The notes under the pieces: model-generated
Seen by the model: the letters and a program-made list of their open reading frames with translations, nothing else
What the model was told of the DNA's origin: nothing
The model's database searches: none
Translations under genes and position numbers: made by a program
Source of the DNA: Microtetraspora sp. NBRC 16547
GTDB lineage: Bacteria; Actinomycetota; Actinomycetes; Streptosporangiales; Streptosporangiaceae
NCBI RefSeq assembly: GCF_030268965.1
Contig: NZ_BSSE01000035.1
Location: 1 to 61,589, forward strand
Reading direction: 5' to 3'
Length of the DNA stretch: 61,589 nt
Shown: piece by piece, positions 40,626-49,400 of the stretch
How the letters are laid out: each line of letters begins with the position of its first letter
Position numbering within the stretch: the stretch's first letter is position 1

Positions 40626-42298
40626 GACTGCTCCAGATAGCGGTGCACGAGCATGACGGCCATGGCCCCCTCGCCGACCGCGGAGGCGACCCGTTTGGCG
40701 GACTCGGCCCGCACGTCGCCCGCCGCGAACACGCCCGGCACGCTGGTCTCCAGGTGGTATGGCGGCCGGTCCAACGTCCATCCGGCGGGCGGGCGCCCGT
40801 CCGGCGACAGGTCGGGACCGGTCAGGACGAACCCGTGCGGATCCCTGAGCACCGTGCCGTCCAGCCAGTCGGTCAACGGCGCGGCCCCGATGAACACGAA
40901 CATCCACTGGGTCTCCACGGTCTCGGTCTCTCCGCTCACCGTGTTGCGCAGCGTCAGCTTCTCCAGATGCTCCGTACCGTGAACGGCCTCCACGACGGTG
41001 TCGGTGCGCACCGAGATCACCGGGGACTCCATGACCCGCTGGAGAAGGTAGTGCGACATCGAGGCGGCCGGCGATGACCCGCGCACCACCAGGGTGACGG
41101 ACTTGGCACTCCGGGCAAGGAACATCGCGGCCTGGCCGGCCGAGTTCGCCCCGCCGACGATGTACACGTCCTGCCCCTGGCACGCGGGAGCCTCGGTCAG
41201 GGCTGCTCCGTAGTACACCCCGCACCCGGTCAACTCGGTGGCGCCCGGCACGTCCAACTGCCGGTACGAAACGCCCGTCGCCAGGATCACGCAGTGCGCG
41301 GAGACCTCGGAACCGTCCGAGAACCGGAGTGTGCGCGCCGCGCCCCGCACCTCCAACCCGGTGACCTGGCGCGCCGTCAGCAGCTCGGCCCCGAACTTCG
41401 TCGCCTGACGCCGCGCCCGGTCGGTGAGCTGCGCCCCGGAAACCCCGTCGGGGAAACCGAGGTAGTTCTCGATGCGTGAGCTCTGACCTGCCTGGCCGCC
41501 GGTCGCCTCGCGCTCCACCAGGACCGTCCGCAGCCCTTCAGAGGCTCCGTACACGGCCGAGCCCAGGCCGGCCGGTCCGCCACCAACGATGACGAGGTCG
41601 TAGAAGTCGGCCGCCGGAGTCGTCGACAGCCCCACCCGGCCCGCCAGTTCACGCTCCTCGGGCTCCACGAGCGCGGTGCCGTCCGGGGTGACCACCAGCG
41701 GCAGCCGAAGCCCGTCCTGGCCCGCGGCGTGGAGCAGTCGCCGGCCTTCCGGTTCGTCGGCCGAGTACCAGCGGTAGGGAACCTGGTTGCGGGCCAGGAA
41801 CTCCCGGATCTGCGAGGAGCGTGCCGACCAGCGGTGACCGACCACTTTGGTGGTGGGCGTCTCCTTGCCGTCGGTGACCCGCCAGGACTCCAGCAGGTCG
41901 TCCAGCACCGGATAGAGCTTCTCCTCCGGCGGGGCCCACGGCTTGAGCAGGTAGTGATCGAGGTCGACGACGTTGATGGCGTCGATCGCGGCGCCGGTGT
42001 CGGCATAGGCGGTGAGCAGCACGCGCCGGGCGCCGGGGAACAGGTCGAGGGCCTGCTCCAGGAACTCGACGCCGTTCATCCGCGGCATGCGGTAGTCGGC
42101 CAGGAGCACCGCGACGTGGCTGCCCCGCAATTTCAGCTCACGCAGAGCCTCCAGCGCCGACTCACCGGACTCGGCGCGGACCACGCGGTACCGGTCGCCG
42201 TAGCGGCGGCGCAGGTCGCGGGCGACGGCGCGGGACACCGCCGGGTCGTCGTCCACGGTCAGGATGACCGTACGCGATGCGTCGACGGCCTCCGCCAT
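40622..42298 (-). CDS. Receiver domain fused to thioredoxin-reductase-like flavoprotein lacking CxxC
   Basis: 558 residues. 1-135: response-regulator receiver with acidic DDD (16-18), phospho-Asp68 in VLLADYRMP and Lys119 in HYLLKPW. About 150-225: a small thioredoxin/glutaredoxin-like segment (WSARSSQIREFLARNQVPYR) where the CxxC position has no cysteine. 233-558: two-Rossmann TrxR fold with FAD motif IVGGGPAGLGSA (237-248), NADPH motif IVGGANSAGQAA (380-391) and FAD end PGVFAAGDVRAESAKRVASA. The usual redox-active CxxC is replaced by GCGVYYGAALTEA (from residue 358), so disulfide reductase chemistry is unlikely. First gene of the operon with the kinase and UBP finger. Confidence 0.92.
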   Translation of the reverse strand: MAEAVDASRTVILTVDDDPAVSRAVARDLRRRYGDRYRVVRAESGESALEALRELKLRGSHVAVLLADYRMPRMNGVEFLEQALDLFPGARRVLLTAYADTGAAIDAINVVDLDHYLLKPWAPPEEKLYPVLDDLLESWRVTDGKETPTTKVVGHRWSARSSQIREFLARNQVPYRWYSADEPEGRRLLHAAGQDGLRLPLVVTPDGTALVEPEERELAGRVGLSTTPAADFYDLVIVGGGPAGLGSAVYGASEGLRTVLVEREATGGQAGQSSRIENYLGFPDGVSGAQLTDRARRQATKFGAELLTARQVTGLEVRGAARTLRFSDGSEVSAHCVILATGVSYRQLDVPGATELTGCGVYYGAALTEAPACQGQDVYIVGGANSAGQAAMFLARSAKSVTLVVRGSSPAASMSHYLLQRVMESPVISVRTDTVVEAVHGTEHLEKLTLRNTVSGETETVETQWMFVFIGAAPLTDWLDGTVLRDPHGFVLTGPDLSPDGRPPAGWTLDRPPYHLETSVPGVFAAGDVRAESAKRVASAVGEGAMAVMLVHRYLEQS

Positions 42299-42465
42299 GT
42301 TTCACCTCCGGGACTTGTCAGCTCACGGCACGCCCGCGCCGCGGACCACCTGGCCGACTTTATTCGGTCGGTGGAGCACGACAGCGCGCAAGGCACTGTC
42401 GACTCCGACGGTGGTCGTACCCACCCACTTCCGCCGGGCACCACGATCCACTCCCTCGGCGCCGT

Positions 42466-43068
42466 GTTCGCATGGTGCTGGTCAACCGCAGAGTCGAGGA
42501 CCTGGAGACCCCCTACGTCACGGCCGACGATGTCACCGGGGTGACGCTGGCCGTCGAACACCTGGCCAGGCTGGGGCACACCCGCATCGCCCACCTTTCC
42601 GGGCCGCAGACCACCTCGACCGGAGTGGCCAGAGCGCGGGCCTTCCGCCACGCCGTACGCGACCGGGGCCTGGAGGACGATCCGTCACTCGTCGTGGAAT
42701 GCGCGCGCTGGAGCGAGGCCGACGGCGCCCACGCGCTGCGCCTGCTGCTGGACAGGGGGGCACGGTTCACGGCGGTCGTCGCGGGCAACGACCTCATCGC
42801 GCTGGGCTGCTACGACGTGTTCGCCGAGCGCGGCATCTCGTGCCCGGAGGACATGAGCGTGGTGGGCTTCAACGACATGCCCTTCCTGGACAAGCTCCGC
42901 CCCGCGCTGACCTCGGTCCGCATACCACACCACGGCATCGGCGTGGAGGCGGCGCACACACTGCTCGAGTGCATCGAGGAGCCCGCGCGGCCCCCGCGCT
43001 CGCTGCTGCTTCCTGTGTCCCTGGTCGTCCGCGACTCCACGGCGCGTGCGAACGAGCGCCGGCTGTGA
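42466..43068 (+). pseudogene. LacI-family regulator without its DNA-binding domain
   Basis: The sugar-binding domain from VRMVLVNRRVEDLETPYVTA through GYDVFAERGISCPEDMSVVG-like sequence and DMPFLDKLRPALTSVRIPHH to VSLVVRDSTAR is intact, but the HTH and first about 100 residues are absent. The preceding 42299-42465 is a different frame without family match. It cannot bind operators as encoded. Confidence 0.8.
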
Positions 43069-43163
43069 GCGGAGGGCGTCACCGCTCTCCGACCTGCGCT
43101 TCGACTGAGGCGCTGAGCAGCGTGAGTTCGTGGAATTTCTCTCACGCCAGAACTGTTCCGCAA

Positions 43164-43184
43164 GTTGAATGTTTAACATTCAAC
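43164..43184. promoter_or_regulatory. Perfect 21-bp palindrome upstream of pirin
   Basis: GTTGAATGTT-T-AACATTCAAC, 10-base arms and a single central T, 16 bases before the pirin ATG. The TTGAA...TTCAA form is typical of MarR-family operators; no MarR gene is adjacent (the nearest is at 50 kb). Confidence 0.85.
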
Positions 43185-43200
43185 CAAACTTGGAGGGACC

Positions 43201-44184
43201 ATGCCCGCCATCACCGCCAACACGCTGACGCTGCCCCGCGTGGTCGTGCCCGATCCCGCCGCGGCCGTCCAGCGCCCGGTCCGGTCGGTGACCACCGCGC
43301 CCAGCGCCTTCGAGGGGGAGGGCTTCCCCGTACGGCGTGCGTTCGCCGGGGTCTCCTTCGCCGACCTGGACCCGTTCATCCACATGGACCAGATGGGCGA
43401 GGTCGAGTACGCGCCCGGCGAGCCCAAGGGCACGGCCTGGCACCCGCACCGCGGCTTCGAGACCGTCACCTACATCATCGACGGGATCTTCGACCACCAG
43501 GACTCCAACGGCGGCGGCGGCACGATCACAGACGGCGACACCCAGTGGATGACCGCCGGCTCCGGGCTGCTGCACATCGAGAAGCCGCCGGAGCACCTGG
43601 TGGTGTCCGGCGGGCTGTTCCACGGGATCCAGCTGTGGGTCAACCTGCCGCGGGCGCACAAGTTCCACCCGCCGCGCTACCAGGACATCCGCGGTGGCGA
43701 GGCCACGCTGCTCGCCTCGGCCGACGGCGGCGCGCTGCTGCGGGTGATCGCCGGCGAGCTGGACGGTCACCAGGGGCCCGGGATCACGTTCACCCCGATC
43801 ACGATGGTGCACGCCACCGTCAGCCCGGGCGCGACGCTGGACATACCGTGGAATCCCGCCTTCAACGCACTTGCCTACGTACTGGCAGGCCAGGGCTCTG
43901 TGGGTGCCGGGCACGCGCCCATCCGCAAGGGGCAGCTGGCCCTCTTCGGACCCGGCGGGGCGCTCACGCTGGCCGCGGACCCGCGGCAGCCGCAGGCCGA
44001 GCCGAACCTGGAGGTGCTGCTGCTCGGCGGGCAGCCGATCCGCGAGCCCGTCGTGCATTACGGGCCCTTCGTGATGAACACACGCGCCGAGATCCTGCAG
44101 GCGATGGAGGACTACCAGGCCGGCCGCCTGGGCGTCGTCCCCGCCAAGCGGATGCCGCACACCGACGGAAAGGAGCGGCCATGA
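43201..44184 (+). CDS. Pirin-family bicupin protein
   Basis: A 327-residue pirin-like protein. The N-terminal cupin metal site is present: FIHMDQMGEVEYAPGEPKG, WHPHRGFETVTYIIDGIFDH (two histidines), DGDTQWMTAGSGLLHIEKPP; the C-terminal cupin starts TFTPITMVHATVSPGATLDI. Pirins bind iron; some have quercetinase activity or act as redox-responsive co-regulators. ATG 43201 follows TTGGAGGG. The stop overlaps the next start by ATGA. The upstream palindrome suggests MarR-type control. Confidence 0.92.
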   Translation: MPAITANTLTLPRVVVPDPAAAVQRPVRSVTTAPSAFEGEGFPVRRAFAGVSFADLDPFIHMDQMGEVEYAPGEPKGTAWHPHRGFETVTYIIDGIFDHQDSNGGGGTITDGDTQWMTAGSGLLHIEKPPEHLVVSGGLFHGIQLWVNLPRAHKFHPPRYQDIRGGEATLLASADGGALLRVIAGELDGHQGPGITFTPITMVHATVSPGATLDIPWNPAFNALAYVLAGQGSVGAGHAPIRKGQLALFGPGGALTLAADPRQPQAEPNLEVLLLGGQPIREPVVHYGPFVMNTRAEILQAMEDYQAGRLGVVPAKRMPHTDGKERP

Positions 44185-44495
44185 CCGCGACCCTGGCCGA
44201 GGAGTTCGCTCGCGGCCGGATGTTCTTCGAGCTCAAGGACTACATCGGCGCCGCCCGCATCCTGGCACCGGTGGTCGCCGCCGAGCCGGGCAACGTGGCG
44301 GCCCGCCTGCTGCTGGCCCGCGCCTACTACCACTCCGCCCAGCTGCGCGGAGCCGAGGCAGAGCTGCGTGCCGTCATCGAGCGTGATCCCACAGAGGAGT
44401 ACGCCCACCTGCTGCTGGGCCGTACCCTCCAGCGGGCCAACCGGCACGCGGAGGCGGAGACCCACCTTCGGTTGCACGCGGCCATGACCGGATGA
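44181..44495 (+). CDS. Small TPR protein
   Basis: 104 residues forming about two and a half tetratricopeptide repeats: ARGRMFFELKDYIGAARILA, EPGNVAARLLLARAYYHSAQ, LRGAEAELRAVIERDPTEEY and AHLLLGRTLQRANRHAEAET. It is translationally coupled to pirin (ATGA). Such TPR proteins serve as protein-protein adaptors; association with pirin is inferred from the operon. Confidence 0.88.
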   Translation: MTATLAEEFARGRMFFELKDYIGAARILAPVVAAEPGNVAARLLLARAYYHSAQLRGAEAELRAVIERDPTEEYAHLLLGRTLQRANRHAEAETHLRLHAAMTG

Positions 44496-44568
44496 TCGAT
44501 GGCGCCCCTGGCCGGCGCGGCCGGCCAGGGGCGCACTGAGCGCACGCTCGAGTGCTCACCTCGGACAC

Positions 44569-44805
44569 GCCGACCTTGATCGCCTCGGCTTGCGCGCTGT
44601 CGCCGGCGATCGGGCGCAGCTGGTGGGAGTCGGTGCGGATCATGTCCGCGGCCTCACCGATCTGCTCGGCGATCATCGCGTGCAGCCGGGCCATCCCCGC
44701 CACGCCCTCGGGCAGGCGGGCGTTGGCCAACCGGCGGCCGGATGCGTCCATCACCTCCACATCGTGATGCGCCTCGGCCCAGTCATCCCCGACGAACAGT
44801 CGCAA
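44569..44805 (-). pseudogene. IS110-family transposase remnant
   Basis: MRLFVGDDWAEAHHDVEVMD, GRRLANARLPEGVAGMARLH is the DEDD-type IS110 N-terminus; the next residues jump to MIRTDSHQLRPIAGDSAQAE, deleting the middle of the RuvC-like domain. Nothing follows after about residue 79. Confidence 0.82.
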
Positions 44806-44920
44806 CAGCTCTCCCCACTCAGAACACGATCACAAGCAGCAGCCCGCGGGAGAACCATCAGCGACCTAATCCCCATGGACGAACGAGCCGAGGACGCGCG
44901 CCGACGGCGGCGATCTCCCA

Positions 44921-44941
44921 TCGAGATAACCGACATCTCGA
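44921..44941. promoter_or_regulatory. Inverted repeat upstream of MFS gene
   Basis: TCGAGAT-N7-ATCTCGA, perfect 7-base arms, about 97 bases upstream of the proposed GTG start. A candidate operator for the MFS gene, perhaps bound by the downstream LysR. The stretch 44806-45037 contains no gene. Confidence 0.6.
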
Positions 44942-45037
44942 ACCATCGCCGTGAGTGGGGAAGCGGCGAGCGTCGTCGAGCGCTTGTGCCCCGTGAAAGC
45001 ACCGAGCAAGGTGCCCCTTCCTACGAAGAAGGTCTCC

Positions 45038-46276
45038 GTGTCCAAGTCATCCGCACTTCGCATTCCGCGCCGGAAGACCGTCGGTGCAGAGCCCGCTCAC
45101 GGTGTACCGGGCTGGCTGATCGCCCTGCTGGCCGTCGCCACCGGTACGACGGTCGCCAACCTCTACTACGCGCAGCCTCTGCTCTCGTCGCTGCGCGACG
45201 TCTTCCACATCAGCACCGCGACCGCGGGCGCGTTGATCACCCTCACCCAGGTCGGCTACGTGATCGGCATGCTCTTCCTGGTCCCCCTCGGTGACCGGCT
45301 GGAGAAGCGCGGCCTGATCACCGCACTGCTGACGATCACCACCCTCGCCCTGGTCGCGGCCGGTCTCGCGACCGGCTTCCCCATGCTGCTGGCCGCCTCC
45401 ATGATCAGCGGCGCCACGTCGGTCGTCGCCCAGATCCTGGTCCCTTTCGCCGCGAGCCTGGCCCCTGACCACGCACGCGGCCGCATTGTCGGTCGGGTGA
45501 TGAGCGGCCTGCTCACCGGTGTTCTGCTGTCCCGCACGCTCAGCAGCCTGGTCTCCGACATCGCGGGCTGGCGCGTCGTCTACCTCGGCTCCGCCGTCCT
45601 GATGGCCGTCCTGGCCATGGCGCTGCGGGCTGCGCTGCCCCAGCACGCGCGCACCACGTCCGTGCCGTACCACCATGTGCTGCGCTCCACGGTGACGCTG
45701 GTGCGCACACACCCGGAGTTGCTGCGCCGCGGCCTGTACCAGGCGGCGATGTTCGGCGCCTTCAGCGCTTTCTGGACCACTGTCTCCTACGTCCTCACCG
45801 GCCCCCACTTCCACTACTCCCCCGTCGGCGTCGGCGTGTTCGCGCTCGTCGGAGCCGCCGGTGCGGCCATCGCCCCGCTCGCCGGCCACTGGGCCGACCG
45901 CAGACTGACCCGGCCCATGACCGGCGCCGCGCTCGCCGTCGCCGCGCTGGCTTTCGCCGTCGCGGGCCTCGGTCAGCGCAGCATCGTGCTGATCGCCCTG
46001 GCCGCCATCGTCCTCGACATGGCCGTCCAGACCACCCTCATCCTCGGCCAGCACACCATCTACCAGCTCGATCCCAACGCCCGAGCCCGCCTCAACAGCG
46101 CCTTCATCGCCACCTTCTTCCTCGGCGGCGCCCTCGGGTCCGAGCTCGGCTCGATCGCCTACCACGCCGGCGGCTGGGGCGCGGTCAGTGTCCTCGGCGC
46201 GGCCCTGCCGGTCCTGGCACTGCTCTACTGGGTCACTGAGCACCGGGGCACTGGCCGACGCCCGCCCCGGAGGTGA
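45038..46276 (+). CDS. MFS transporter
   Basis: About 412 residues from GTG 45038; the frame is open further upstream but that part is hydrophilic and unconserved. About twelve membrane segments: GWLIALLAVATGTTVANLYY, YAQPLLSSLRDVFHIS, loop GYVIGMLFLVPLGDRLEKRG (motif A-like), ARGRIVGRVMSGLLTGVLLS and GTEHR-type end. It matches the YdeR/Bcr-like drug or metabolite efflux MFS branch with the N-terminal ANLYYAQPLL signature. A LysR gene follows on the same strand. Substrate unknown. Confidence 0.88.
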   Translation: MSKSSALRIPRRKTVGAEPAHGVPGWLIALLAVATGTTVANLYYAQPLLSSLRDVFHISTATAGALITLTQVGYVIGMLFLVPLGDRLEKRGLITALLTITTLALVAAGLATGFPMLLAASMISGATSVVAQILVPFAASLAPDHARGRIVGRVMSGLLTGVLLSRTLSSLVSDIAGWRVVYLGSAVLMAVLAMALRAALPQHARTTSVPYHHVLRSTVTLVRTHPELLRRGLYQAAMFGAFSAFWTTVSYVLTGPHFHYSPVGVGVFALVGAAGAAIAPLAGHWADRRLTRPMTGAALAVAALAFAVAGLGQRSIVLIALAAIVLDMAVQTTLILGQHTIYQLDPNARARLNSAFIATFFLGGALGSELGSIAYHAGGWGAVSVLGAALPVLALLYWVTEHRGTGRRPPRR

Positions 46277-46534
46277 CAGCGGTGCGCTCCTGGCCATCAC
46301 CGCATGCACCCCTGGACGACTCACCCCCGGCCTCCCCGCCTAGCGTCGCTCGCGTCTGGATAACACGCCGCTGTCTCGCAGATGATCCGTACCAGGGAAC
46401 CTGCAGACCTGGTTCTCGGCGGAGCACCTCGTCGACGCTCACCTTGGTTCGACCGGGGCCGTGAGCGCCTCGTCCGCCTACGATGCAGTGAAGATCGTCG
46501 CCCTGGACGGGCGCTGTGGCACTGGGAGCGGATG

Positions 46535-47404
46535 ATGGACCTGCGGCAGATGGAAGTTGTCGTCGCGGTGGCTGAGGCGGGTGGGTTCACAGCGGCGGCG
46601 AGGCGTCTGCACGTGGTCCAGTCCGCCGTCTCCGGGACGGTCCGCGCCCTTGAACGCGAGTTCGGCACTCCCCTGTTCACCCGGACCACACACCGCGTGT
46701 CGCTGACACCGGCCGGTGAAGCATTCGTACCCGCGGCACGAGCGGCGCTGCGCGCCGCCGAACTGGCGCGCGAGGCGGTCAATGCGGCCAAGGGAGAACT
46801 GCGCGGCCGGGTGACCGTCGGCACGATGCAGGGTGTCTGGGCGGGACTGCACCACGCGCTGGCCGCGCTCCGGGCGGAGCACCCGGGAGTGGTGGTCCAG
46901 CTGCGCCAGGCCGCGGTGGCCGACATTCGGCAGGCCCTGCGCGAGGGCACCGTCGATCTGGCGGTGGTGGCGCTCGACCGTCAGCAGCAGCGGGGGCTCG
47001 TGACCCGGCTGCTGTCCCGCGAGGACATGGTCCTGGTGGCTTCACCGCAGCGGGACCTCATCGCGAGAACCGCTGAGGGCAGGGTCGAACTGGCCGAGGT
47101 CGCCCGGCTGCCCCTGGTGGACTTCACCCCCGGCTGGGCGATCCGCCACGCCGTCGACCTGGCCTTTCGCGCCGCCGGTGTCGACCGCAGCACGACCTTC
47201 GAAGTCAACGACATCGTGGCCGCGTCCGAGCTGGTCCGCAACAACCTGGGCGTCTGCATCATGCCGCCGTCTATCGCGAACCACTTCCCCGACCTGCCGA
47301 CGTACCGGTTCGCCCGGCACGCACCCAGCTGGAGGGTGATGGTGGTACGGCCCCCGGGCGAGCCGCCCGCGGCGGTCGCTGCATTGCTGCGGCACATCGC
47401 CTGA
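46535..47404 (+). CDS. LysR-family transcriptional regulator
   Basis: A 289-residue regulator; ATG 46535 (MDLRQMEVVVAVAEAGGFTA) is the canonical LysR start, with a second ATG one codon earlier. HTH continues HVVQSAVSGTVRALEREFGT, LFTRTTHRVSLTPAG; effector domain GRVTVGTMQGVWAGLHHALA to SWRVMVVRPPG. The 258-base gap after the MFS stop has no gene. Control of the preceding MFS gene is plausible but not shown. Confidence 0.9.
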   Translation: MDLRQMEVVVAVAEAGGFTAAARRLHVVQSAVSGTVRALEREFGTPLFTRTTHRVSLTPAGEAFVPAARAALRAAELAREAVNAAKGELRGRVTVGTMQGVWAGLHHALAALRAEHPGVVVQLRQAAVADIRQALREGTVDLAVVALDRQQQRGLVTRLLSREDMVLVASPQRDLIARTAEGRVELAEVARLPLVDFTPGWAIRHAVDLAFRAAGVDRSTTFEVNDIVAASELVRNNLGVCIMPPSIANHFPDLPTYRFARHAPSWRVMVVRPPGEPPAAVAALLRHIA

Positions 47405-47460
47405 ACCACCCTTGCCGAGAGGACCCGCCGAAAACCTCACTCCAGCCGCGTGGTCATCCG

Positions 47461-48645
47461 CTATGACGACGCATCGCCACGCGGGCCCCGAACCGCACCG
47501 GTCGCGATCGTAACGGCGACCAACAGCACGCAGGCAGCCGCGATCGCCGCGACCACGGCGGCCACACCGATCGAGGGTGTCGCGAGTGGCAGCGACACGA
47601 TGACGGTGACGCAGGCCAGGACCGCGACGGGATGGGTGATCGGCTGTGCGACGACAAGCGCGTTCACCGCCCAAATCAGGGTGAGGAACACACCGACCGG
47701 GATGGCGACCGCGTAGCCGAGTGCCAACGACGGTGCCTGCACCCCGTGCCCGCTCTGCTCCACCGCCACTTCGAGCCCGGCGCCCAAGGCCGCCAAGGCC
47801 GCGAAGATGCCGTAGTGGCCGTATCCCCACAGGAACGACCGATGACGGCGGTCACCGAGACCTTCCCCGGGCTCCACGAGGAAGTAGAGCCACCAAAGAG
47901 CGAACAGCAGGACGAGGCCGGAGACGGCGATGACGACGAAGGGGCCGCTGATCCGGCCCGTTTCGAGCGCTCCCGCAACTCCCCTGCTCGCGGCCAGGAC
48001 ACTCTCACCGAGCAGAATGATCGTGAACAGACCGTAGCGTTCGGCGATGTGGTGCGGGTGCCAGTTCGTACGCCTGACCCGTTCCGCCCACCGTGGCACC
48101 GCCAGTTCCAAGACGACCAGGCAGATGAAGGACGGCAGCCCGAAGGACGTGTGCAGGACACCCGTCTCCTGCAGGACGAGGCGAAGTAGCCATCCCACCT
48201 GTACAAGGCTGATGCCGACGGCGTAACGCAGCGCGGTGCGGCGGCTCGCCGGATCTTCCAGGCCGGCCCGCAGCCATTGGACCACCAGCGCCATCCTCAT
48301 GATGAGGTAGCCCAGCGTGACGACACCGTAGTCGGAGTGACGGGCCGCGGCGGGCACACCGGCAGCCAGGACCAGCACGCCGGCCATCTGCACCATGGTC
48401 AGCAGCCGGTAGGCGACGTCGTCGGTGTCGTAGGACGAGGCGAACCACGTGAAGTTCATCCACGCCCACCAGATCGCGAAGAACACCTGGAGGAAGGGGA
48501 TCGAACCGGTGAGGCCATGACCGTCGGCGATGGCGTGCGCGAACTGGGCGGTGGCGCTGGCGACCGCGACGACGAAGGTGAGGTCGAACAGGAGCTCGAG
48601 CTGGCTGGAGACACGGTGCGGCTCGTCGGTGGGGCGAGCGCTCAT
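47461..48645 (-). CDS. ltrA: Low-temperature-requirement A family membrane protein
   Basis: A 394-residue LtrA protein with about twelve hydrophobic segments. ATG 48645 precedes the conserved start VSSQLELLFDLTFVVAVASA. Further markers: WWAWMNFTWFASSYDTDDVA, HHIAERYGLFTIILLGESVL and SFLWGYGHYGIFAALAALGA. The family was named from a Listeria cold-growth mutant; the molecular role is unknown. Not related to the intron protein that shares the ltrA symbol. Confidence 0.9.
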   Translation of the reverse strand: MSARPTDEPHRVSSQLELLFDLTFVVAVASATAQFAHAIADGHGLTGSIPFLQVFFAIWWAWMNFTWFASSYDTDDVAYRLLTMVQMAGVLVLAAGVPAAARHSDYGVVTLGYLIMRMALVVQWLRAGLEDPASRRTALRYAVGISLVQVGWLLRLVLQETGVLHTSFGLPSFICLVVLELAVPRWAERVRRTNWHPHHIAERYGLFTIILLGESVLAASRGVAGALETGRISGPFVVIAVSGLVLLFALWWLYFLVEPGEGLGDRRHRSFLWGYGHYGIFAALAALGAGLEVAVEQSGHGVQAPSLALGYAVAIPVGVFLTLIWAVNALVVAQPITHPVAVLACVTVIVSLPLATPSIGVAAVVAAIAAACVLLVAVTIATGAVRGPRGDASS

Positions 48646-48779
48646 CCGGACTCGGATCCGGATCGTGGTGCCGGTTGGTGGCAAGGTTCCGCTCCTGTCG
48701 CTCCGGGAGTCCGATCCATCTGAAAGACAGGACAGCAATCTATGACAGTGCGGCGCCAAGACCGCCTGTGTGCGCGACG

Positions 48780-48866
48780 TTGGTCGAGGTCGAGGGCGCC
48801 CCGCACGGCCTGCTGTGGACCCACACCACCGAGGCCAACCAGGCCCTGCTCGACTTCATCAAGTGG
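48780..48866 (+). pseudogene. Alpha/beta hydrolase extreme C-terminal fragment
   Basis: LVEVEGAPHGLLWTHTTEAN and QALLDFI form the catalytic-His strand and last helix of an AB-hydrolase; nothing upstream continues it. Confidence 0.6.
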
Positions 48867-48979
48867 ACAGTAAGGACACACGATGACACAGCCCACCCGG
48901 CGTCAGCCCATCGGCGCCGCCCTCGCCGCCTCCACATCCTGCCCGCCGCCTCCACCAAGACGCAGGGCGCGGCCAAGTC

Positions 48980-49265
48980 CAGGCGAAGCGAGGCGCGGCC
49001 GCCAACGCCTTCGCTCTGATGTTGGAAGACATGCGCGGCCAGGAAGTGCTGCCGATCGGCCGTTCCGGCACCGCGCACAATGTCGTCGAGGGCGACCTGA
49101 CGGTCCAACTGCGCAACCTCGAACGCCAGGCAGGTCTTGCGCCGCACCCTATGACCGCACCCGGATTTCATGCCCGCGCCCTGGCGATGCTGCGTGAGCA
49201 GGCCGCCCTACCCCCAAGGGGGTCACGCCCGGCTGGCTCGAACCGCTGCTCACCTACCCGGCCGT
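48980..49265 (+). pseudogene. Unrecognised reading-frame remnant with likely frameshift
   Basis: The frame AAANAFALMLEDMRGQEVLP, VEGDLTVQLRNLERQAGLAP and FHARALAMLREQAALPP looks coding; at the run CCCCCAAGGGGG (about 49208-49219) the sense passes to the next frame (KGVTPGWLEPLLTYPAVWT). No start or family identified. The area 48867-49400 has no other gene. Confidence 0.4.
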
Positions 49266-49400
49266 CTGGACGTGTCGTTGCGGTCGATCCAGGGGGCCGT
49301 CGCACGAGCGGTGACTCGTTCGAGGTGGCTTATCTCGATGTCGCAGGGGAGGTCCGCCGTCCGCTGACCGAGTGTTCGTGAGGCCACGGGTCCGTTCGGG

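Noticed and set aside
42264-44495. A 743-codon forward frame across the LacI remnant, pirin and TPR genes
   Set aside because: Arg/Pro/Gly-rich shadow; the real genes lie in other frames with clear family motifs.
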